From the NCBI RefSeq assembly GCF_014651055.1, contig NZ_BMWD01000015.1, positions 1 through 64,000 on the forward strand: a DNA stretch of 64,000 bases. The letters are read 5' to 3'. How positions within the stretch are numbered: position 1 is the first letter of the stretch; each line of letters begins with the position of its first letter. The translations under genes and the position numbers were made by a program. Shown in pieces: positions 1-7,100 of the stretch. The notes beneath the pieces are model-generated. The model was given only the letters and a program-made list of their open reading frames with translations, was not told where the DNA came from and did no database searches. This DNA is from Streptomyces fructofermentans. Its GTDB lineage: Bacteria > Actinomycetota > Actinomycetes > Streptomycetales > Streptomycetaceae.

Positions 1-61
1 CTCACAGCGCCGATGGTACTGCAGGGGGGACCCTGTGGGAGAGTAGGACGCCGCCGAACTA
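1..61 (+). rRNA. rrf: 5S rRNA, 3' portion
   Basis: The first 61 bases match the 3' half of an actinobacterial 5S rRNA, including the stretch around GATGGTACTGCAGGGGG and the 3' end GACGCCGCCGAAC. The 5' half lies outside the window. A strong terminator follows directly, so this is the end of a 16S-23S-5S operon read on the plus strand. The exact 3' end is uncertain by a few bases. Confidence 0.9.
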
Positions 62-71
62 ATCTTGATAA

Positions 72-114
72 AGAGCTGGTCCCCGAACTTCGGTTCGGGG
101 ACCAGCTCTTTTTT
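72..114 (+). terminator. rRNA operon terminator
   Basis: A perfect 17-bp stem (AGAGCTGGTCCCCGAAC paired with its complement) closes on a TTCG tetraloop and is followed by six T residues. This is a textbook intrinsic terminator immediately after the 5S gene. Confidence 0.95.
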
Positions 115-160
115 GTTGTGCGTCACTTCGCGTTCACGTTGCACGGCGAGCATCCGCAGT

Positions 161-838
161 ATGCGTACTGCTGCAATGCTCAGGGCCGCCGGTGTGGGTG
201 CCGGTGACGAGGTAGTCGTGCCGGCGTTCGGCAATGCCGAGGTCGCCGAAGCCGTCGTCCAGGCGGGTGCGACACCGGTGTTCGCGGACATAGACGGTTC
301 GACCTACTGCCTCGACGCCGCAGAGGTGAACGCGGTCGTCGGACCGCGTACGGCCGCTGTCGTCGTCGTGCACCGCTTCGGCCGGCCGGCCGACATGACG
401 GGGCTGTGGGAGGTCGGACAACGGCACGGGCTCCTCGTGCTGGAACAGGGCGAGTCGGAGACCCCGAACGGGGAGCTCGACGAGCGCAGGGCGCAAGCCG
501 CGTTCCTCGACAGGCGGTTGAGGGGGGTGCGGACGCCGGAGAGCGGTGCCGGGCACACGTACCAGCAGTACGTCGTGCGGGTGCCGGGGAACGGGCGGCC
601 GGACCGGGACGCGTTCGCGCGGGCCGTGCGCAGCAGGGGAGTCGACTGCCGGGTGCCGGTGAAGACCCCGGTGCACCGGATACCGCTGTTCCGGCGGGAC
701 GTCTGCCTGCCGGAGACGGAGCGGGCCGCGGACGAGACGCTGGCGCTGCCGGTCGGCGGCTTGTCGAGCAAGCGCGAGATGCAGCGGATGGTGTCCGCCT
801 GCAATGCGCTGGGAGGGCTTCTGCAGCCCGCCTTCTAG
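161..838 (+). CDS. DegT/DnrJ/EryC1-type aminotransferase, shortened
   Basis: A 225-residue protein resembling the DegT/DnrJ/EryC1 family of PLP-dependent sugar aminotransferases, which are usually about 370 residues. The N-terminal half shows the family pattern GAGDEVVVPAF followed by ATPVFADID, and the C-terminal part resembles the small domain (YQQYVVRV, PVKTPVHRIPLF). The middle, which should carry the internal-aldimine lysine and its GEGG-type loop, is missing: residues near 90-120 jump from the HGLLVLEQ strand directly to the C-terminal domain. Classical transamination is therefore unlikely. The start at 161 was chosen because the reading frame upstream runs through the rRNA terminator. 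It stands alone between the rRNA terminator and the tRNA. It may be a degenerate paralogue or a pseudoenzyme. Confidence 0.7.
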   Translation: MRTAAMLRAAGVGAGDEVVVPAFGNAEVAEAVVQAGATPVFADIDGSTYCLDAAEVNAVVGPRTAAVVVVHRFGRPADMTGLWEVGQRHGLLVLEQGESETPNGELDERRAQAAFLDRRLRGVRTPESGAGHTYQQYVVRVPGNGRPDRDAFARAVRSRGVDCRVPVKTPVHRIPLFRRDVCLPETERAADETLALPVGGLSSKREMQRMVSACNALGGLLQPAF

Positions 839-852
839 GGCGTCGAACGCGG

Positions 853-882
853 TTGGGAGCACGCTGCTGTTCGGGGTATGAT
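853..882 (+). promoter_or_regulatory. Putative promoter of tRNA-Thr
   Basis: TTGGGA at 853-858 and TATGAT at 877-882 are separated by 18 nt, a good match to a vegetative (HrdB-type) promoter. The expected transcription start is about 30 nt before the mature tRNA 5' end. Confidence 0.65.
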
Positions 883-919
883 CTATTCCGTTGCCGCGGG
901 GGAGACCTCGACGCAACAG

Positions 920-992
920 GCCCCTATAGCTCAGTCGGTAGAGCGTCTCCATGGTAAGGAGAAGGTCAACGGTTCGATTCCGTTTGGGGGCT
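920..992 (+). tRNA. tRNA-Thr (anticodon GGT)
   Basis: A 73-nt cloverleaf folds completely: acceptor arms 920-926 and 985-991, D arm 929-944, anticodon stem 946-950/958-962 with loop ATGGTAA giving anticodon GGT, and T arm 968-984 with loop TTCGATT. The 3' CCA is not encoded. It has its own promoter-like sequence and terminator, so it is probably a single-gene transcript. Confidence 0.95.
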
Positions 993-998
993 CAGACT

Positions 999-1033
999 CG
1001 AAAGGCCTCCGCCCATTGGGCGGAGGCCTTTCG
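999..1033. terminator. Bidirectional terminator between tRNA-Thr and osaC
   Basis: A 16-bp perfect inverted repeat (CGAAAGGCCTCCGCCC and complement) with a 3-nt loop. The arm ends in CTTTCG on both strands. It separates the tRNA on the plus strand from osaC converging on the minus strand. Confidence 0.85.
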
Positions 1034-1056
1034 CATGTCCGGGGCCGGGTCCCGGC

Positions 1057-3804
1057 TCAGTCCTTGTGGAGGCCGGGGACGCGCATCGCGAGGATCGCCA
1101 TGTCGTCGGACGGGGCGTCGGAGGCGAATCGTTCGACCGCGCGCATGATGCGGGCGGCCACCGCTCCGGCCGTCAGGCCCGTGCAGGTGGTGAGGACGTC
1201 CGCGAGGCCGTCGTCGCCCAGCATGCGGGTGCCCTCGCGGCGTTCGGTGACGCCGTCGGTCACGCACAGCAGGACGTCTCCCGGGTCCAGGGTGACCGTC
1301 TGCTCGTAAAGCTCCAGGTCCTCCATGACGCCGAGCAGCGGCTGGGGTTCGGCGGCCGGTTCGACGGTGCCGTCCTGGCGGAGCCGCAGGGGCAGCGGGT
1401 GGCCCGCGCAGACGACCTTGAGGAGCGCGGAGCCGTCCTCCTGCGGCCACAACTCCCCGTACAGGAGGGTCAGGAAGCGGCTGCGGGCGCCCTCGTCGAG
1501 GATGGCGGAGTTGAGGCGCTCCAGGACCGCGGGGCCGCCGAAGCCCTCGCGGGCGAGCAGGCGCAGCGCGTGGCGGGCGAGGCCGGTGACCGCGGCCGCC
1601 TCGGGGCCCGTGCCGCAGACGTCCCCGATCGCGAAGCCGTAGGCGCCGTCGCGGATGGGGAAGAGGTCGTAGAAGTCGCCCCCGACCTCGTTGCCCTCGC
1701 CGGCCGCGCGGTAGATGACCTCGACCTCCACGCCCTCGACGAGGGGGAGTTCCGGGGGCAGGAGGCTGCGCTGGAGGGACTGGCTGATGGCCGTGCGCTC
1801 CGAGTACAGGCGTGCGTTGTCGAGGGCGAGGGCGGCCCTGCGGCTCAAGTCCTCGGCCAGTTCCAGGATTTCCTGTCGGAAGTGCTCGTCGGACGGCTTG
1901 CCGAGCGTCAGCATGCCGATGACGCGGTTGCGTGCCACGAGGGGGAGTACGACCGTCTCGCCGCCGACGGCCGCGGCCGTCGCGAGGGTCGTGCCGATGC
2001 CGGAGTCGGAGTTCGGGGGTTCGCCGAGGCCCAGGCTGCGCATGGAGGTGCGCAGGGCGGCCTGGTGGGCGGCCTCCGCCGGGGCGGCCCACACACGGGC
2101 GCCCGGGGTCGGCACGGGGTCGGGCGGGGCGATCTTAGACAGGAGGGCCTTGAGGCCGTCGATGCGGTCCTCGTCCTCGTGCAGGACGTACGAGAGGTAC
2201 GGGTCCGAGGCCTGGTCGGCGATCGTGTAGACCGCGCACCAGGTGGCCAGGGTGGGGACGGTCATCTGGGCCATGAGGGCGAGTGTCTGGTCGCGGTCCA
2301 GGGTGCCGGCGAGGAGGTCGGAGGCCTCCACGAGGAAGGAGAGGGAGCCTCGGCGCAGGCGTTCCAGCTCGCCCAGGCGGGCCGATTCGACGGCCAGGGC
2401 GATGCGGTCGGCGGCGAACTGGAGGCGCAGGGCCTCCTCGTTGGTGTACCTCCCGGGCGCTTCCGCCGCGACGCCGAGGGAGCCGGTGAGGCGGCCCTCG
2501 ACCTTGAGGGGCACGGTGACGACCGAGCGCATCCCGGTGCCGCCCAGCAGGGGCACGGCCCCGGGGACGACCATGAGGTCCTCGTGGACGGCCGGCATAC
2601 GGGCGGAGCCGTACCGTCCGGGGCCCGCCTCCACGGGGACGCGGGCGAAGCGCTGGCGGGCGGAGGGCAGGCCCGTGGAGGCGCGCACCTCCAACTCGGT
2701 CTCGTCGTCGGTCGCGAGGAGGAGGAAGGCGGAGTCGCCGTCGAGCATGTCGCGGGCGCGCTCCACGGTTCGCTGGAGGAGGCCGTCGAGGTCGTCGGGG
2801 GCCGGGGAGCCGATGAAGACCTCGAACGGGTCCGAGGCCTGGCCCTCGGAGCTGGTGGTGGTGTCGGTGGCCGAGGCGCGCAACGGGGTCTGGAGGACGG
2901 CGCGTTCGTGGTCGCGGACGAGCAGGCAGACCGTCGAGGGTTCGCCGCCGGTGTCGCGTACGCGCAGGTGTGAGGCGTAGACGGGGGTGACGCGGCCGTT
3001 GGCGCCGCGGAAGCCGTAGCTGCCCTCCCAGCGCGAGAGGCGGAGGGCCTCGACGATTCCGGTGCTCGTGCCGGGGGTGTGCGGCCAGGCGGCGAGATCG
3101 GTGAACGGTTTGCCGACGACCTTCTCGGCCGGGTGGCCGAAGAGCTCCTCGGCGTCCTCGCTCCAGGCGTTGATCGCGCCGGAGCGGTCGATCTGGACGA
3201 CGGCGACGCGGACGCGGCCGTCGGCGAGGGGGAGCAGGTGGGTCGGGAGGGAGGGGCCCGCCGCCCGGGTGCCGACGGGGCGGTCCGGCAGTTCGAGCTG
3301 GAACCAGACCTGCTTGTGGGTCGGTGTGTACTCGACGCCCCAGCGGTCGGCCAGGGCCGCGCAGAGCTGGAGGCCGCGGCCGCCCTCCCGGTCGGGGCTG
3401 CCCATGTTGACGGCCGTCCCCTGGAGTGGGATCTCTCGTTCTGGGTAGCGGTCGGCCACCTCGATCCGTACACCGTCGTCGCTGCGCAGGCACAGGACGT
3501 CCGCGGACGTGCCGGCGTGTACCACGGCGTTGGTGACCAGTTCGCTGGTGAGGACCACGGCGTCGTCGACGATGTCGGCGAAGCCCCAGCCCTGGAGGGT
3601 GTCACGGACGAAGGAACGAGCGGTCGCGACGGACCGCCCGACGGGGTCGAAGCTGGCGGCCGCGCGCGCGGTGATCACAGAACTCCTTGTCCGGTTGTCG
3701 GCGGGCTGGGCTCCGTGGTCGGCCCGCTCCTGCCGGGGCAGGGGCTCGCTTCCCGTGGGCCTGGGATCCTGGGGTTGTCCCCCAGGATGCAGTCCGGTGG
3801 TCAT
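1057..3804 (-). CDS. osaC: OsaC-type SpoIIE/PP2C phosphatase with anti-sigma kinase, PAS and GAF domains
   Basis: A 915-residue cytoplasmic regulator. Visible domains in order are an RsbW-like HATPase_c domain (about 50-170, with SELVTNAVVHA and GRGLQL), a PAS domain (about 185-300), two GAF-like domains (about 355-500 and 505-680), and a C-terminal SpoIIE/PP2C phosphatase with the metal-binding motifs GGDFYD, GDVCGTG and SDDMAI. The start at 3804 has GGAGGG nine bases upstream; a longer frame from 3891 lacks this. In S. coelicolor the gene at this place, osaC, is reported to restrain sigma-B after osmotic stress, which suits a protein combining an anti-sigma-like kinase with a phosphatase that would act on anti-anti-sigma factors. 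It is divergent from osaA. The family assignment is firm; the name rests on domains plus position. Confidence 0.9.
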   Translation of the reverse strand: MTTGLHPGGQPQDPRPTGSEPLPRQERADHGAQPADNRTRSSVITARAAASFDPVGRSVATARSFVRDTLQGWGFADIVDDAVVLTSELVTNAVVHAGTSADVLCLRSDDGVRIEVADRYPEREIPLQGTAVNMGSPDREGGRGLQLCAALADRWGVEYTPTHKQVWFQLELPDRPVGTRAAGPSLPTHLLPLADGRVRVAVVQIDRSGAINAWSEDAEELFGHPAEKVVGKPFTDLAAWPHTPGTSTGIVEALRLSRWEGSYGFRGANGRVTPVYASHLRVRDTGGEPSTVCLLVRDHERAVLQTPLRASATDTTTSSEGQASDPFEVFIGSPAPDDLDGLLQRTVERARDMLDGDSAFLLLATDDETELEVRASTGLPSARQRFARVPVEAGPGRYGSARMPAVHEDLMVVPGAVPLLGGTGMRSVVTVPLKVEGRLTGSLGVAAEAPGRYTNEEALRLQFAADRIALAVESARLGELERLRRGSLSFLVEASDLLAGTLDRDQTLALMAQMTVPTLATWCAVYTIADQASDPYLSYVLHEDEDRIDGLKALLSKIAPPDPVPTPGARVWAAPAEAAHQAALRTSMRSLGLGEPPNSDSGIGTTLATAAAVGGETVVLPLVARNRVIGMLTLGKPSDEHFRQEILELAEDLSRRAALALDNARLYSERTAISQSLQRSLLPPELPLVEGVEVEVIYRAAGEGNEVGGDFYDLFPIRDGAYGFAIGDVCGTGPEAAAVTGLARHALRLLAREGFGGPAVLERLNSAILDEGARSRFLTLLYGELWPQEDGSALLKVVCAGHPLPLRLRQDGTVEPAAEPQPLLGVMEDLELYEQTVTLDPGDVLLCVTDGVTERREGTRMLGDDGLADVLTTCTGLTAGAVAARIMRAVERFASDAPSDDMAILAMRVPGLHKD

Positions 3805-4120
3805 GGTGCGGTGCCCTCCGATGCCTGCCCGCTCGTGATCGTGCCACCGCCCAGGCCGGAAGGACCGGCGCTGCTGGACAGCCGCATGCAAGGTTACTTA
3901 CCTTCGCCGTCCACGCGGATGCCGGTCGCGCGTTTCCGCCCGCAGCGTGTGTGTGCGGACGATGTGCGAAGCTGCCGAACTGTTATGGCCTGGTTCAGGC
4001 AGGGTGAAACACTGGGCAGGCTTCAAGGGACGGTCCGGGCAGGCGAGTGCCTTCCGGTCGTCGAGCAGCAGTACCCGAGTACGCCGAGCAGTAATGGTCG
4101 ACCCTTGCGGGAGGGACACA
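3805..4120. promoter_or_regulatory. Divergent osaC/osaA regulatory region
   Basis: About 316 bp between two divergent stress-signalling genes. It contains the inverted repeat AAGGT-TACTT-ACCTT at 3890-3904 and Shine-Dalgarno sequences for both genes at its edges. I see no convincing GnnT/GGGTAY sigma-B promoter, although sigma-B control would be expected from the known biology of this locus. Confidence 0.6.
3890..3904. promoter_or_regulatory. Inverted repeat in the osaC-osaA intergenic region
   Basis: AAGGT, a 5-nt spacer and ACCTT form an interrupted palindrome midway between the two divergent genes. It is a candidate operator. It superficially resembles an iron box but is out of register with that consensus, so no regulator is named. 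Confidence 0.45.
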
Positions 4121-7100
4121 GTGGAGTCTGGCGCAGCGACGCGGGGCACGAAGACGCGCGCGAAAGGCGGACAGTCCCTGGGCAGTGAGCGCAAACCGCG
4201 CAATGGCACCACCGAGGTGGACACGGCGGCCCTGAACCGGCTGCTGACCGCCCTGGTGTCGATGCGGGACGGCAACTTCCGCAAGCGGCTCACGGTCACC
4301 GGTGACGGGGTCATGGCGGAGATCTCGGCCGTCTTCAACGAGGTGGCCGACCGGAACCTGCATCTGACGGGTGAGCTGTCGCGTGTGCGGCGCGTGGTCG
4401 GACGTGAGGGAAAGCTCACGGAACGCCTGGAGGCGGGTGCCTGCGAGGGTTCCTGGGCCTCGGCGATCGACGCGTCGAACGCGCTCGTGGACGACCTCGT
4501 ACGGCCCGTGTCCGAGGTCGGCCGGGTGCTCTCCGCGGTGGCGGAGGGCGACCTGTCGCCCCGGATGGAGTTGCGGGCGCAGGCGGCCGACGGCAACGGC
4601 CATCCGCTGCGCGGCGAGTTCCTGAAGGTCGGCCGGACGGTCAACAACCTGGTCGACCAGTTGTCCACGTTCACCGACGAGGTCACGCGCGTGGCCAGCG
4701 AGGTGGGCACCGAGGGCAAGCTCGGCGGGCAGGCGCGGGTGCGCGGCATGTCCGGTTCGTGGAAGGACCTCACGGACTCGGTCAACACCATGGCCTACCG
4801 GCTGACGGCGCAGGTGCGGGACATCGCGCTCGTGACGACGGCGGTGGCCAAGGGTGATCTGTCCCGGAAGGTCACGGTTCACGTGGCCGGCGAGATGCTT
4901 GAGCTGAAGAACACCGTCAACACGATGGTGGACCAGCTCTCGTCCTTCTCGTCCGAGGTCACGCGAGTCGCCCGCGAGGTGGGCACGGAGGGCGAACTCG
5001 GCGGCCAGGCGCAGGTGCCTGGTGTGGCGGGCGTGTGGAAGGACCTCACCGATTCGGTGAACCTGATGGCCGGCAACCTGACGGCCCAGGTGCGGGGGAT
5101 CGCACAGGTGACGACGGCGGTGGCCAACGGCGACCTGTCGCAGAAGGTGACCGTGTCGGCACGCGGCGAGGTCGCGCAGCTCGCCGAGACGATCAACCAG
5201 ATGACGGAGACCCTGCGGACGTTCGCGGACGAGGTCACCCGGGTCGCCAACGAGGTCGGCGGCGAGGGGCGGCTCGGCGGGCAGGCGAACGTGCCGGGTG
5301 CGGCGGGTACGTGGAAGGACCTCACCGATTCGGTGAACACGGTCTTCCGGAACCTCACCACGCAGGTGCGGGACATCGCCGCGGTGACGACGGCGGTGGC
5401 CAACGGCGACCTGTCGCAGAAGGTCAGCGTCGAGGTCGCCGGCGAGATGCTGGAGCTGAAGAACACCGTCAACACGATGGTCGACCAGCTCTCCAGCTTC
5501 GGCGCCGAGGTGACCCGGGTGGCGCGGGAGATCGGCGTCGAGGGCGAGCTGGGCGGTCAGGCGCAGGTGCCGGGCGCGGCCGGTACGTGGAAGGACCTCA
5601 CGGACTCCGTCAACACGGCGTTCCGCAACCTCACCGGACAGGTGCGCAACATCGCGCAGGTGACGACCGCGGTGGCCAACGGCGACCTGTCGCAGAAGGT
5701 CACCGTGGACGTCTCCGGCGAGATGCTCCAGCTGAAGAACACCGTGAACACGATGGTGGACCAGCTGTCGTCGTTCGCCGACCAGGTGACGCGGATGGCG
5801 CGCGACGTGGGCACCGAGGGCCGGCTCGGCGGCCAAGCCCGCGTGGACGGCGTGTCCGGCACCTGGAAGGACCTCACCGACTCCGTCAACTTCATGGCGG
5901 GCAACCTCACTTCCCAGGTGCGGCAGATCGCGCAGGTGACGACGGCGGTGGCCCGGGGCGACCTGTCGCAGAAGATCGAGGTCGACGCGCGGGGCGAGAT
6001 CCTGGAGCTGAAGAACACCATCAACACGATGGTCGACCAGCTCAGCGCCTTCGCCGAGCAGGTGACGCGGGTGGCCCGCGACGTGGGTACCGAGGGCCGG
6101 CTGGGCGGGCAGGCACAGGTGCCGGGCGTCGCCGGCGTGTGGCGCGACCTGACGGACTCCGTGAACGGCATGGCGGGCAACCTCACCGCCCAGGTGCGCA
6201 ACATCGCGCAGGTCGCGACGGCGGTGGCCCGCGGTGACCTGTCGCAGAAGATCGACGTGGACGCGCGGGGCGAGATCCTGGAGCTGAAGAACACCCTCAA
6301 CACGATGGTGGACCAGCTCTCCAACTTCGCCGAGCAGGTGACGCGGGTGGCCCGCGAGGTGGGCACCGAGGGCATCCTCGGCGGGCAGGCCGAGGTCCAG
6401 GGTGTCTCCGGCACCTGGAAGGACCTCACGCAGTCCGTGAACTTCATGGCGAACAACCTGACCATCCAGGTGCGCAACATCGCCGAGGTCACGACCGCCG
6501 TCACGATGGGCGACCTGTCGAAGAAGATCACCGTCGACGCCAAGGGGGAGATCCTCGAACTGGTCACGACCGTCAACACGATGGTCGACCAGCTGTCGTC
6601 GTTCGCCGAGCAGGTCACCAGGGTGGCCCGCGAGGTGGGTACCGAGGGCCAACTGGGCGGCCAGGCGCGGGTGCCCGGCGTCACGGGCATCTGGAAGGAC
6701 CTCAGCGACAACGTCAACCTGATGGCCTACAACCTGACCATGCAGGTGCGGAACATCTCGCAGGTCGCGGCGGCCGTCGCCAACGGCGACCTGACGCGGA
6801 CGGTGACGATCGAGGCCCGCGGCGAGGTCGCGCAGCTCGCCGACACCTTCAACACGATGGTGAAGACGCTGAGTTCGTTCGCCGACCAGGTCACCAAGGT
6901 GGCCCGCGAGGTGGGCACGGACGGCATCCTCGGCGGCCAGGCGCGGGTGCCGGGCGTGTCGGGTACGTGGAAGGACCTCACCGAGTCGGTGAACGGCATG
7001 GCGTCGAACCTGACCGGCCAGGTCCGCAACATCGCGATGGTCACCACGGCCATCGCGAAGGGCGACCTGACCAAGAAGATCGACATCGACGCGCGCGGCG

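Noticed and set aside
1066..2973. 635-codon plus-strand frame opposite osaC
   Set aside because: Shadow of osaC with low-complexity Gly/Ala/Glu/Arg composition.
3890..3904. Iron box for DmdR1/IdeR
   Set aside because: AGGTTA and ACCT match superficially, but the half-sites are out of register with the 19-bp consensus and the flanking genes are not iron genes.
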